NCBI GenBank assembly: GCA_922989275.2
Contig: OV277872.1
Span: forward strand, 27,048,119 to 27,112,118
DNA: 64,000 nucleotides
Direction of reading: 5' to 3'
From: Gari tellinella
Lineage: Eukaryota > Mollusca > Bivalvia > Cardiida > Psammobiidae
Position numbers and translations under genes: made by a program. Every line of letters starts with the position of its first letter. Within the stretch, counting starts at the first letter, position 1. Shown one piece after another: positions 51,960 to 63,029 of the stretch. Under the pieces are notes generated by a model. That model was given only the letters and a program-made list of their open reading frames with translations, did not search any database and was not told where the DNA came from.

Positions 51960-52640
51960 TGCCCTAAGGTGCATTCTGCTTTACTTTCAGTCTGCTTTAA
52001 GCTACCATAAGCTAGAATATAGAAAGTATTTCTTATGATATAAAATCCTGACTGTATAAATTTCATCTTCATCTTCATCATATATACAACACTCCTTCAT
52101 AATTGAAGATTATGTGCCGGCGCCATAAATATTTACAAGTGTTAGAAATTATTGGTGCAGATTTTAAGGTTTTGCGCTCATGAATAAGTGATATTTTAAA
52201 ACTATATACACTGTTTGTCTATTACATGTTGAGGATGGGCACGAGAACAGCAACAGGGATAAGGGCTTTAAAAGCATCAACTGTTGCTGACTCGTGCACA
52301 GAGGTCGGGAGTGAATTCCATTGGACAATTGTTCTTGGGTAAAATGAGAATTTGTACGAGTCTTTCGCTGTTTGGATGTGTTTGTAGCAATGGTTGTGAT
52401 TGAGTCTGGATCTGGAGTCGACAGGAACTAAGAGGTTAACTGGTGGATTTATGGCAACTACATGATGAATAATTTTATAAAACATTATTAGACGTGCTCG
52501 TGTTCTGCGAATTTCAAGAGAGGGCCAATTTAGGTTTTCGAGCATGTTGGTGACAGAACTGGTATTATGGTAACGGTAATTTGAACTATTTCCTTCAATG
52601 GAGGAATAAATTAAGGCATATTTATGGGGTAATGGGTTAA
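51960..52640. mobile_element. B-family MITE split by a non-LTR retrotransposon fragment
   Basis: The left part has GCATTCTGCTTTACTTTCAG and CCTGACTGTATAAA. The right part has TTGAACTATTTCCTTCAATG and ends GGGGTAATGGGTTAA. Between them is the retroelement at 52064-52577. Confidence 0.75.
52064..52577 (-). pseudogene. non-LTR (CR1/jockey-type) retrotransposon 3' end, nested
   Basis: On the minus strand the frame shows the C-terminal tail common to jockey/CR1-type reverse transcriptases: LNWPSLEIRRTRARLIMFYK, then FYPRTIVQWNSLP and DAFKALI, ending at 52222. About 160 nt of 3' UTR and a GATGAA-type repeat follow. AATTT occurs at 52059-52063 and 52578-52582 and is the likely target duplication. 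The catalytic part is absent, so this is a 5'-truncated copy. In the longer ORF the N-terminal residues are translated B MITE. Confidence 0.82.
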
Positions 52641-53388
52641 GGACTAAGGGGCCCACTGATCTTGGTCTACTTGTGGCTGCTTGTATAGGACAAGTATATA
52701 TGTGATTGTCACTATGAGGAATGTGTTGATGCAGGATGGAAGCTGCTTCAAGCAAGATGCAAGCGGGAAACTTTTATAGGATTCACCTGTATTAATTCAT
52801 GTGTAACAGGACTGGTGAAAGATTATGGAGGGACCAGAACTCGAACCAAGGGTCTCAGCTCTGGTGTACTGTGCCGGCACTATAAACAGTGAGCTACAGA
52901 GCCATATGATCTGGGACTTATTGATTTTCCACCAAGTACCTGTACGGACCTCACTCAATCCCCCGTTTCACCTGTGAATTGCCCCGAATCACACAAGGCA
53001 CATGTACACAGTCTGATTTAGGTATTGTGCCAACTGTAACAGGACTGGTGACAAATTGTGGTCCTTCAGAGACTTGAATCTCAATTTAAACAATACCCTT
53101 AATGTATTTTTCTATGACGTCGTGCAAACCTCGTAGATGGCGTGCATTGATTGGTTAGCTCTGAAACTGTCAATCGGTGTATTCATGGCATTTTCCCACA
53201 AAAGTTCTGTTGAAACTGAACCACAACTCAACCCTCTCACCCCCTTGCAAAAAATAACAGGATCCAGATGAGTAGCAATCATTTTAGTCTATTTAATACA
53301 AAACATTGACAATGTAACTTGCTAGTCTAGAATTCTGTGCTCTCATCCAAGTTTAGAGTTTACAGTTGACAATGTTTTTTTCCACCCA
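52641..53388. other. intron, no recognisable gene
   Basis: GTAACAGGACTGGTGA occurs twice (52804 and 53036), suggesting an old ~230-bp duplication. Nothing else is supported. Confidence 0.4.
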
Positions 53389-53396
53389 ATTGGGAA

Positions 53397-53735
53397 CACA
53401 GGTACATGTAAATATGTCTTTAAATGTTAATTATATAATGTTATTGGTGCATCTGATTCCAATGAGGCGCAAAATCAGCCTTAATACATAGTCTGAAAAA
53501 AACAACCTTCTGACAGCCTATAAAAAGAGAAAGGGAAGAAACTCCGATCTCCGAAACGATGACCCCTCACCTGTGTTCCGCAGGCGTTTTTTTGGGTTAA
53601 TATCCACTAATCCCAGACTAATCGCGTCACTTCCTTCTAAACTACTCCACTGCATCAAAATAACTGACACTCGATCGGTAAACACGACCGAAAACCGAAT
53701 TTATACGAGTTTGTTGGGGTACTATTATATATAGC
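53397..53735. repeat. left terminal inverted repeat of the 6.5-kb element
   Basis: It matches the complement of 59640-59900, with conserved blocks GTCTGAAAAAAAC, CTGACAGCCTATAAAAAG, and TTAATATCCACTAATCCC. Confidence 0.8.
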
Positions 53736-54122
53736 ATCCCCAGTCATTTTTTTAAACTTCACCAATTGTAACAGGAGTAGTTTTAAATGAAAGGTATTGT
53801 TGATACCTTTGTAAAAGAGTTTAAATTATTAAGATATCTCTTCTAGAAAAAAAGTTACAGCAATTTTAAATTACCTAAAACCGGTGATTTTTAGGAAAAA
53901 TTTACCCCCATTTCACAGGCATATATCCGCGTTGCGACGGAACCAAAATAAGATACCTCTTTTTAAAAATTGCTGTAACTTTTTTAATTTTCAAGATATC
54001 TTAATGAAATTTGAAAATATGTTGTATTATTTCTTGCAGAAGCCATTTATGCATTTTTATTTGTTGTACCTTTATCGTATGACAAGTTATTTTAATAGAA
54101 TTCCATTAAAAATTCAACATAT

Positions 54123-54848
54123 AACACACAGCAATGCACAGAAAAACCAGGCAAAAAACGCTACTGCCCCAGGCCCGAAAAAGTTATACTCAGAGGCCAT
54201 AAAAAGCGGGGCGATAGCGAGAACACAGAACAATCTGGAGGAAACAATGAAGACCTTCCTACTGTCGATTCAGAATCTGTTGAAAACCTTACAACTAAGA
54301 CCAAAAACAGGAGATTCATTAGATGCAGAAACAGAAACGCATGGAAAAAGACAAAGAAAAGGTCTATACAGATCGCAAGAGGCAAAAAGACGGTTTTAAA
54401 TCTGTCTAGTCGACATTTGTCAGATAACGACTTTATTTTATTGGGAAAGGGGCTTTCTTTTTGTCCTAAAACTAAAAGTCATGATAAAATTAAGCTAGCT
54501 GCAGATCTATTTAAATACACTCGTAGAGTGAGACTTAAGGAGTATTTTTTCGAATCTGAAAAAAACACAGACTCAACAACAACCCACGACAGTAATGGCC
54601 AACAACATCCGTTTTTCAATAAAACACAGTCGTCGTTTACGCCCCAAAGTGGTCGAGATGTATACTTGGACTTCTACTTGGAAGCTATTTCTCAAGAAAT
54701 CTTACATAATGAACCAAAAGGTAAAAGTTATAGTAATATCTCTAAATCAGAATATGCTTCACTTAAAGACCTTGCTAGTGACAGTTCTATTATTATTAAA
54801 AAGTCTGATAAATCAGGTACTATTGTTATAATGGATAAGTGTGACTAG
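54123..54848 (+). pseudogene. Penelope-like element, N-terminal region
   Basis: A continuous frame from about 54123 has a basic stretch (RNRNAWKKTKKR) followed by LNLSSRHLSDND and GKGLSFCPKT, a conserved block at the start of Penelope-like RT proteins, and ends IVIMDKCD at a TAG (54846-54848). No in-frame ATG precedes the conserved block, so the copy is either 5'-truncated or used an upstream start now lost. It continues in 54859-56124 after one more frame change. Confidence 0.8.
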
Positions 54849-54858
54849 GTAGAGGAGA

Positions 54859-56124
54859 TTGAACGTCAACTTAATGACTAGCTGTACCTATTATGAGAAA
54901 TTAAATCATGACCCGTCTGAAGATGTTAAGATTAGGATACGAGATTGCATAGAGAAAATCAGTGAACAGAGTCCTATTATTTCTGATTTACTTGATATAT
55001 TTCCATCTGTTATCAGAACTCCAAAATTTTACATTTTACCAAAAACACACAAAGAATTTAATAAACGATTACCTCTGGGTTATCCCGGTCGTCCTATTGT
55101 TTCAGCATGTAATTCTAATACAGATAACATATCTAAATATGTCGACTATGTTTTGAAACCTCTTATGCAGTCTCTTCCAACGTATGTCAAAGACAGCTCA
55201 GATTTTATTCTTAAGCTCAAATCTGCTAAATTAGAACACGCAGATTCATATTTAGTGACTTTAGACGTGTCATCCTTATATACAAATATTCCACACCAGG
55301 ATGGTATTGATGCATGTAAGTGTTTTCTTAACACTAGTGACATATGTGCTTCTCGTCAACTGCCTGTTGATAATATGCTCAGCTTAATCCGACTAGTTCT
55401 GGAGAATAATCACTTTCAGTTCAATGGGGAAAATTTTATGCAGAAAATGGGCACTGCTATGGGTAGTCCTATGGCTCCAGCGTATGCCTCATTATTTATG
55501 GGTAAACTGGAACAGGATTTTCTTAATACTAGAAATCTAAAACCTAGCATTTGGCTGAGATTTTTGGATGATATATTCATGGTATGGGATCACTCCTTAG
55601 AAAGCTTACAAATATTTATAGATGCTCTCAATTCATTTCATCCTTCGATTAAGTTTACATACAGCATCTCTAAAAATAAGGTAAATTTTCTTGATGTTTC
55701 AGTTACTAAATCGGAAGATCTAGATTTTGTTACAGATGTATATGTGAAATCAACAAATGTTCACCAGTATGTTGAATACTCTTCGTGCCATTCTAAATCA
55801 TGCAAAAATGGTATTCCCTATAGTCAAGGTAAAAGATACAGAAGAATTATTTCTGATGACACTATTTTCCGTAAAAGCCTTTGTGAATTAAGAGAGTTTT
55901 TTCTTGAAAGAAATTACCCTGCTAACATAATTGATAAGGCACTTGAGAATGTTTCTTTATTAACTCAAAATGAGGCACTCAAAACTGTTGAGAAGGTCCG
56001 TGATAAGAGCGTTATTCCTTTTGTTATAGAATATAATCCTTCTCTGCCTAACATAGGTCTAATACTCAACAAATACTGGGACTTATTAAAGCTCTCCAAT
56101 AAGGATAGATGTTCATGCGTGTAA
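54859..56124 (+). pseudogene. Penelope-like element, reverse transcriptase region
   Basis: The 421-codon frame holds the RT core: FYILPKTHKE and GRPIVSACNS near residues 57-86, motif A VTLDVSSLYTNIP with the catalytic Asp at 136, motif B GTAMGSPMAP at 198-207, motif C RFLDDIF with Asp 237-238, and KVNFLDVS at 274-281. GIPYSQGKRYRRI follows. The catalytic residues are intact even though the element as a whole is broken. It is much more complete than the copy at 12.9-13.9 kb. Confidence 0.93.
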
Positions 56125-56649
56125 GCCTATTTTAGCTTTTAACCGGCCAAAAAATCTACGTGACTATCTAGTTCGTTCAACTTTTACTGATAGTACATGT
56201 ACTAATCATCTCTCCCAATCATGTGACAGACGAAGGTGTTCCCATTGTAAAAATATCATTAAAATAAAACCGACGCTTTTACAAGTAGTCGTACACAGGA
56301 GCGTTTCAAAATGCGATTTTCCACATGTTGTAAATCTAAGAAAGTTATATATTTGATTGAATGTAAACGCTGCAACTTGCAATACATCGGTCAAACAAAC
56401 CAACTAGTTTCTAAACGTATGAATAGCCATAGATTTGATATTAATAATTATGAGGATCGTGGATATGGTACACATGTGGCTTCGCATTTTAATTCAGCTT
56501 CGCATTCTATTAATCATTTCAGCTTTCTTCCTTTTGATATTGTTAATAATGAGATGGATCGCCTATGTAAGGAAACTTACTGGATTCACAAACTCAATAC
56601 ACTCTATCCAAATGGTATGAATGCGAAATTGCTATACGATATTAAGTAG
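56125..56649 (+). pseudogene. Penelope-like element, linker and GIY-YIG endonuclease
   Basis: After the stop at 56122-56124 the linker continues in another frame (FNRPKNLRDYLVRS, then CDRRRCSHCK, a Cys-rich motif), then a second frame change near 56280. The GIY-YIG domain follows: YLIECKRCNLQYIGQT, the SKRMNSH helix and ETYWIHKLNTLYPNGMN with the conserved Glu and Asn, and a stop at 56647-56649. Penelope endonucleases of this class nick target DNA. Confidence 0.9.
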
Positions 56650-56763
56650 ATAGGTTACTACTGTTTGTTCCTATTTTTTCTTTTTATATATATAACTTAT
56701 AGGAATAGTTTGTATCTTTACTGATCTAGTAGTTTCTTAATTATCAGCTTGAACTTTCATTTA

Positions 56764-56989
56764 CAGTATTAACTCTCTATTACTACCACTATATTACATG
56801 ACTTTTGTACATGTACGTTATTTATTTGGTGTTTGGGGCATGTGGCTATTTTGGGCGGGAAGAAGGTAAAACAGAAAGCTCCCTTAGAAGCTTTCTGTTT
56901 TGCTTTCACCTTGCTTTCGGCTATCGCCTATCACCCTGTTTATTAACCAGCTTTAGTTTGGTGGTGAAAATGGTGAGTTTTTACTTTGT
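56764..56989. mobile_element. C-family MITE in the PLE 3' region
   Basis: It begins CAGTATTAACTCTCTATTAC and ends GTGAGTTTTTACTTTG. The AGAAAGCTCCCTTAGAAGC hairpin is present. Diverged copy. Confidence 0.6.
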
Positions 56990-57089
56990 ATAAGCGTGAC
57001 TTTGATGTTAGGATTGTTTATTAGTTGCATAATAATTTTTCTATCTACTTTATGATATTGTCACTGTTTTTCCGTATACTATGTATATA

Positions 57090-57277
57090 CAGTTAACCCT
57101 CTCTATCTAGCAGCCGCTAGTCTGTGTTGATTGTTTGGTGTTTGGGGCAGGTGACTGTTTTGAGAGGGGTGACATTTAATTAGCTTTCTGCTTTACTTTC
57201 GCCTTGCTTTGGGCAGTCGCCGGTATTGGTATAGATATTTTGTGTATATCGGTGACTGTTGTAGAGAGGGTTTACTG
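57090..57277. mobile_element. C-family MITE in the PLE 3' region, second copy
   Basis: It begins CAGTTAACCCTCTCTATCTA and ends GTAGAGAGGGTTTACTG with TA on each side. One hairpin arm is largely lost. Confidence 0.65.
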
Positions 57278-57361
57278 TATATGACGTTTTGACGTTAACG
57301 CGCCGAAACGTCTACAGTATTTGTTTACCGTTACGTCATTAAATTATATAAATATTCATTC

Positions 57362-57386
57362 CTTGAAAAAGCCTAACGGCGAAACG
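57362..57386 (+). ncRNA. degenerate hammerhead-like core at the PLE 3' end
   Basis: CTTGAAAAA replaces the CTGATGA box, then GCC-TAAC-GGC forms stem II and GAAAC follows. The changed box would abolish catalysis. It occupies the place where Penelope-like terminal repeats carry a hammerhead. A second GCCGAAACGTC lies at about 57302-57312. Confidence 0.45.
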
Positions 57387-57459
57387 GTGGAAGATAATTT
57401 ATAAACTTAAATTCGTGTTGGTGTTTGTTTATTTTTCTTATAATAGAATTCCATTAAAA

Positions 57460-59639
57460 TTCATGAACATTTTAATTCTTTAATTTTGGTGTTGGACAAA
57501 AATATATTTTTTATTTATTATTAAGTACATTTTTAAAAAGATGACTTGTATTTTTAATTGTGTATTATTGATTAATCAGCCACTAAGATTTATAAAAAAT
57601 AGTTAAATGGAGTGAAATAAACATTCGTTTAAAAGAAAACTAAATCTTAAAATTGATCATGAAGCTGAATTTTAGCAGATAAGCTTCATGGACTCTTTCA
57701 TTACATATATCCTGATGAATATAATGTTTCTATTTTGAGATCAGAAACTATAAGAAAACAAACCAATTACTTTTATTAGTAGTTTGTGTATGAAGTTACA
57801 GTTTATAGATCTTAATCTAGATTCCAATTATGTATTAAAGTTTCATTTAAAAATTTCTGAAATATTTTGAAATTATTGTTGGAAATAAAGTTCTAGACCA
57901 TACTGTAATATTAAGTCAGATCTAATGTTAGAAACTTTATGCAATGTCAAAAAATTAATTACCAAATGTAATTATAGATGTTTTGCTGTTTCTCAACTGT
58001 TAAAATGCTATTTAACTTAACATTGTATTTGTTAAGAATTTGGATCCAAATCAGTAAAAGACGGTGAAAATAACCCAGGAACAAATTGGGATTGATCAGA
58101 ACTAGAACTGATTTACAAGTAAAGTATTTCTGCAAAGCAGTAATAGTCAAAAAGACAAATACAGAAAACATTAATTTCAACTCTTTGAAAACTTTTCATA
58201 CTTTTGTAAATATTTTTGATCAAGATTAAAAGCCAAGTGAAGTAACTAGGACCTGATCAGGGTATTATAACAGTTACTGTTGTGACTACATTCACTCAGA
58301 GCTAATTTCAAAAGATTCATGTTGTTAATTATTCATAGTGATTAAAAGCAGTTTGTTATCAAATTATAAATAGGTGTTCAAATAAATGTCACAAAACAAC
58401 ATTAAACAACTTGTCAGAATGAATATAATTGGGGGGTCCTAGTACACAAATTGCAGAACTTTTACTTTTAAAAGTTTCATTTCAAATGGAAGTTGTAATC
58501 TACAAAGTAGTCAGAAGGAAAAGTGCTGAACGTTTGGTAAATGTTTTGAAGTTGAAAAAGAGTTAATTATTTCTGAATTCATTAAAGAGATTGACTAATT
58601 TTCATCAAAAGTTCAGATTATCAATGACTAAAATTTCTTATCCGAAATATGGAATGTCCGAATTACTGTACAGCCGTATATTCACATTCCTGCGATATCG
58701 ACCAACAGAGAAAGTTAAATTCATCTAACACAATTTTTGTTTGGAATATAATATACTTATTTTACATTCATATTAATAGTATCTAATCGTTCTGTTGTTT
58801 ATATTTAGAGAAAATAGCTTAGATAGTTTAATTAGCTGTAAACGGAATGAGAATCTCGCACCGGAAAAAATCGGAAAATTTTCCGCTGTTACATTTCGAC
58901 CCCGATTTGGTCGTAGTTTCTTTACAAAAGCAAAATCAAACTCAATAATATTATAACTAAGTTGTTTATTAATGGCAAAAGCCGGATAATATTGCATAAA
59001 TATATGGCAATAAGCCTTAAGGTCGCTAATATTTGTATCAACATATCGATCGCCGGTAAAAACCCAATATGGCCGCTGCTTGGATTTGCCGAGTGCGTGA
59101 GAAATTTTGGTAAACATTGAACTTTGATACTCGTTCCGGAGCAGTAAACAGCAGTTAAAACATTGAAATATACATTTTCTGAAACTTTGGAATGTGCTTA
59201 ATACGATCGTTTACGAATCTTAAAAAAATAATTTCGGGTTTTTGGTGTAGATCATATTTAAACTTTGGTGATCTATATCTCGTGAACCAAAAGTCGGATC
59301 AACTAGGATCAAACATATTCAGAAAGGTCATTCTCTCCTCTGATTAGATAACAGAACCTCATTAATATTAACTTATGCAAAAATTTCGCGCGTATGAATG
59401 AAATAGGTCACCACCAAAAATAATGCGCAGAAATCCGATACCAAGCTGTGAGGCTTCAAAATTGCCGATAACCGACTTTTACCAATAATATTGATTATTT
59501 TTAAAAATTCTATTACAGCTTAACTTATATCACTTGAAAGCAAATTTTATTAGCTTTCAAACGTAGTGATTTTCATTTCAATTGAGATATTATTCATAAA
59601 GCAATCATGATTTGTTCTACACTACCCATGGATGAACAG
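57460..59639. other. interior of the 6.5-kb long-TIR element
   Basis: AT-rich sequence with frames of up to 114 codons (58773-59117, minus) that match nothing I recognise. No transposase catalytic motif was seen. Confidence 0.4.
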
Positions 59640-59900
59640 GTAATTCTGAAGTAGATATCGGCGTTTATCGGGGTTGCTATTATATATGGTTGAAAAGAGA
59701 AATATCTTAGGTTGTGAAGAACACCGACGATGTCCGGGATTAGTGGATATTAACCAAAAAAACGCTGGCGGAACACAGGTGGGGGTCATCGTTTCGGAGA
59801 TCGGAGTTTCTTACCTTTCTCTTTTTATAGGCTGTCAGAAGATTTTTTTTTCAGACTATGTATTCAGGCCGATTTTAAGACATATTTACATGTACCTGTG
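59640..59900. repeat. right terminal inverted repeat of the 6.5-kb element
   Basis: It includes GGGATTAGTGGATATTAACC, GGAACACAGGTGGGGGTCAT and CTCTTTTTATAGGCTGTCAG, each complementary to the left arm. It ends ACATGTACCTGTG. Confidence 0.8.
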
Positions 59901-59902
59901 AT

Positions 59903-60769
59903 TAGGACTGCAACGGTTCACCGAATTTCGGTTATTTTCGGTTCGTTTGTCTCGGTTCGAGTTTCGGGTCGGCACCGCAAATTTTCGGTTCGGTGCGCCG
60001 ATGTATGGTAAATTACACTAGACCGCTAATTTACCAATCAGCGTGCAGTCTGCATGTATATTTTTGATGGTCAGACGTTCCAAAATGTAAGGTTAAATCA
60101 CAGTTCTAACCTTTTCTTCTTGCAGTAATTTAAATAGCTCGCTTCTCGTCCGTCTCATTCTTTTCATATCGGCTATTTATAATTCCGGGAAACCCAGCAC
60201 TTAACACATGCGCACGATTGATAGCCCGGCTTCAAAGGTACCAAAGTTGAATCAGCATCAGAAACAGGGTAACCAGTCTATTACTTAGCGACCGCAAATT
60301 GCGAATGGCGATGTAAATAATTAAACTGAAATATTAATGACTTTTTCAGTAAAATAATAATATAATTGGAGCTAGGTAGTTCTTCTAGCCCTTATAAATA
60401 GAAGGCTGATGAGGCATTTAAGGAAGACCAGCCAGAATGACAAACAAAATAGGCTGAAAGCTTAGTTACGAAACTTCAATGAAAAACAGGTCGGGACAAA
60501 CCACGCCTTATATTCGCTACAATCTGTCCTAAAATGGTAGAAAGAAATGCACATCTTTCTCGTACATATGATCAAATTATAGATGACAGTGATAGCATTT
60601 TCGAAAAAGTGTGTAGATCTATTGTCTGCGTAGACATGTGCCAGTAAATGAGAATTTTTTTTCTGGTTGATTTTATCAAGTTCTTATCCTAATACCCGAA
60701 CCGAAATAACCGAAAAGGTCTACTCAAACCCGAACAGAACCGTGAAGTACCTGAACCGTTGCAGCCCTA
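59903..60769. mobile_element. 867-bp hAT-like element with perfect 8-bp TSD
   Basis: The ends are TAGGACTGCAACGGTTCA and TGAACCGTTGCAGCCCTA, an 18-bp TIR with one mismatch. CCTGTGAT flanks it at 59895-59902 and 60770-60777. The subterminal regions are rich in TTCGGTT / AACCGAA. It inserted across the right border of the 6.5-kb element, using the last six bases of its TIR as part of the target. Confidence 0.88.
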
Positions 60770-60775
60770 CCTGTG

Positions 60776-61100
60776 ATTGGGAACGGGTCCCGTACCCCTC
60801 AGATTGGGAATTTTTCTTGTCGCGTAAACTTCAAATTAGGATAAAAACAAGTCGTGAAATGATGACAAAAAAGAAATTGGGAAGTTTATTTTATAGTATA
60901 AGTAGGCCTTTATTGATCTAGCTTATCAAGTAGCAATTATGCAGTTCATATCAACAGGCAATGCTAACACTAGTAACAGAAATTCTCTTTTTTTCACTGA
61001 AAATACCATTTTTACCATATTGCCAAGTCCCTTCTTTGAATTGGAAACGGGTCCTGTTCCAATTGGGAACGGGTCCTTTCCCGGGTACCGTCCAAAGAAG
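60776..61100. repeat. unclassified repeat with GGGAACGGGTCC motifs
   Basis: ATTGGGAACGGGTCCCGTAC at the left and GGAAACGGGTCC and TTGGGAACGGGTCC near 61045-61080 are related, partly palindromic motifs. No clean terminal repeat or duplication was found. Confidence 0.35.
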
Positions 61101-61239
61101 GAAAAAAAAAGCTGGATGAGAATATGACCGGCCGTTGTCATTCTAAAGGTTACAAATGTGTCTCTAGCTCCAACTCCAAACAAAATATACATCTACATCG
61201 TACGTTGACGCAGTCAATCGTGACTATCGCAACGGTGGT

Positions 61240-61360
61240 GCTAGTCAAGAAAAGAGTATGAATGAATTAAAGGAAAGATAGAAATAGGTTGAGTAAACTA
61301 AGAAATAGAATTGAAGTAAAGGAAAGATAGAAATAGGTTGAGTAAACTCAGAAATAGAAA
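61240..61360. repeat. short tandem duplication
   Basis: AAGGAAAGATAGAAATAGGT with TGAGTAAACT is present twice, near 61270 and 61319. Confidence 0.8.
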
Positions 61361-61581
61361 AAGATACGACAGCGTAATGAGTGTTTCGAGCGCATAATTA
61401 CCCTACGACTTGACTTCTCGTTAGAATAATCTCGAAGAGACACTTCCTAACCACCTAGTCACTGCCTACGGAAATGTCATGTACATCTGTCTGTCATGTC
61501 GACATAAGGATGTTGAAAAATTTAGTTATTCAGTTGGTTCCGGAGAATTCAATACTTTTATGATTATACGTCTATCCATAC

Positions 61582-61633
61582 CATTTTCTGGAGGAGCCTG
61601 GAAGCTGTCCGGTGTCTGGGCTTGAGCTGACAT
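61582..61633 (-). CDS. TPD52-like: TPD52-family protein, alternative first coding exon (short)
   Basis: On the minus strand an ATG at 61631-61633 starts MSAQAQTPDSFQAPPEN and one further base, ending in phase 1 before GTATGG. The phase equals that of the exon at 46670-46853 and completes the same Asp codon at 37764. The start resembles the MEAQAQ of vertebrate TPD52L1. The frame stays open upstream but has no ATG for about 100 nt, so this Met is the likely start. It is probably an upstream promoter isoform. Confidence is limited by the short length and an ordinary donor. Confidence 0.6.
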
Positions 61634-61899
61634 CTTTCTAATCTGGATATTCGTCGTAGAAAATGAAGAAAACCTCAGTTGCAGGAAATCAACAACTTGG
61701 CAAATGATGTCATCCGTATACTCTCTAACCAAACTATTTAGCTTACATGAGCAAAGTTCGTGTCATTTTTATGATTTTTTTCAATGAAATAAAACATTGA
61801 AATTATTTTAACGATGATATATTATATTAATAATAACTAGTGAAATGTATTTATATATATATTAATTTGGAGATTATCTTATTAAACAACCGCACTTGT

Positions 61900-62500
61900 C
61901 TAATAAACCGCAGCTACTTTAGGTGGGGTATAAAACCCCATACCACCGTGCCCGTGCCCGTGCCGACGACAAATTACGGAAATTACCGAGTGTTTTCCTA
62001 AGTTCATTTTTCCATTTTTTTCGGATTTGTTTTCTTCACATGATACATTTTGATCATATCTTAATTGGTGCAGAAGTAATTTTCGGCTATAATAAGTAAT
62101 TTCCGAGAAAATCCAATTTTTGAGTTTTAGGGGGTATAAAACCCCATACCAATATATTTTCACAATTTTTCGTTTTATAAAGCAACAAAAGTTTCTAGAA
62201 ACTTTTTTTTGGTCAGTGGCTGTGTGTTTTATATATGTTAACAACATGTTGGTCTTTTTAGGGTTTTATAGTTTATATTTTTGTTTTTTACAGGATATAA
62301 TTGAATCCGTGCCAACCCCGTGCCGTCCCGTGCCACTGACAAACGATCGAATTTCTAAGCATATAACAAGTTTACTGAAGCTATTTTTTGGCCCGTGGCT
62401 GTTTGAATTGTGTTTATTTACACTCATGTTAGTCTATTCAGTGGTTTATTGTTAATATTTTGTATTCTACAAGATATAATTGATTCCGAGCCAGGCTATA
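61900..62500. repeat. duplicated GGGGTATAAAACCCC and GTGCCG-rich segments
   Basis: GGGTATAAAACCCCATACCA occurs at about 61926 and 62132. A ~170-bp segment with CAGTGGCTGTGTGTTT and GATATAATTGAATCCGTGCC is echoed at 62385-62500 (GTGGCTGTTTGAATTGTG, GATATAATTGATTCCGAGCC). Coding use is not supported. Confidence 0.5.
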
Positions 62501-62589
62501 CTAAGCCCCGAGCCGCCCGAGCAACTTCGCCACTGACATGGCTCAATATATTTGCTAACAATTAAGGTAATGAAAGTCAATAAATAACA

Positions 62590-62830
62590 AGTGTATATAT
62601 ATATATATATTATTTACAATGTTTAGCACACTTATAATATCAATAGTACGGTATATATAGGTACATATACGTCATGTAAGAAAGAAAAATCAACATATTC
62701 TCTCGTTCTATATATGTCTCTCAAAGAGAGATAGAGAGAAAAAGAGAAAGTCTTACATTATCTCTCTCTCTTTGAAAAACAAAAATAGATAGACAGAAAG
62801 AGAGAGAGAAGAAAGAAACATGAATACATA
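62590..62830. repeat. simple repeats (TA)n and (GA)n/(TC)n
   Basis: A TATATATATATATAT run (about 62595-62611) is followed by GA/CT-rich sequence with self-complementary TCTCTCAAAGAGAGA (62716-62730). Confidence 0.85.
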
Positions 62831-63029
62831 ACTATTATTCCCAACGCCTTTCGTTATTAAAAGGGGAATAATGATTATATAATAAACCATGGATAAATTT
62901 GTCCTTTCTCCATGCTAGATGTACTGCTAGATATAGGCAGGAACGTATATTTAGATATATATCTATCTGTATATAATCTACGTTCCTGATATAGGCTACT
63001 AATTCTTCTACTGCTCATCCAGTGCTACT

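Larger units (their letters stand above)
54112..57440 (+). mobile_element. Penelope-like retroelement inside the long-TIR element
   Basis: Its limits are set by the direct repeat TAATAGAATTCCATTAAAA at 54093-54111 and 57441-57459 (19 bp), the probable target duplication. Order within: N-terminal region, RT, linker, GIY-YIG, then a 3' part with two C MITEs and a degenerate hammerhead-like core. At least one stop and three frame changes make it inactive. It is in plus orientation, antisense to the host gene. Confidence 0.85.
53397..59900. mobile_element. 6.5-kb long-TIR element containing a Penelope-like element
   Basis: The left arm starts CACAGGTACATGTAAATATG and the right arm ends CATATTTACATGTACCTGTG. 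Similarity runs for about 250-300 bp (53397-53735 and 59640-59900), including CTCCGATCTCCGAAACGATG and its complement. The left arm has a ~45-bp insert. ATTGGGAA lies before the element (53389-53396) and after it (60776-60783, displaced by the hAT at 59903), an 8-bp duplication. Without the PLE, about 3.15 kb is native and non-coding. It shares CACAGGTR ends and 8-bp duplication with 6813-7980. Confidence 0.8.

Noticed and set aside
58773..59117. 114-codon minus-strand ORF as a transposase of the long-TIR element
   Set aside because: No DDE/DDD motif, no recognisable domain and too short; nothing beyond an open frame supports it.
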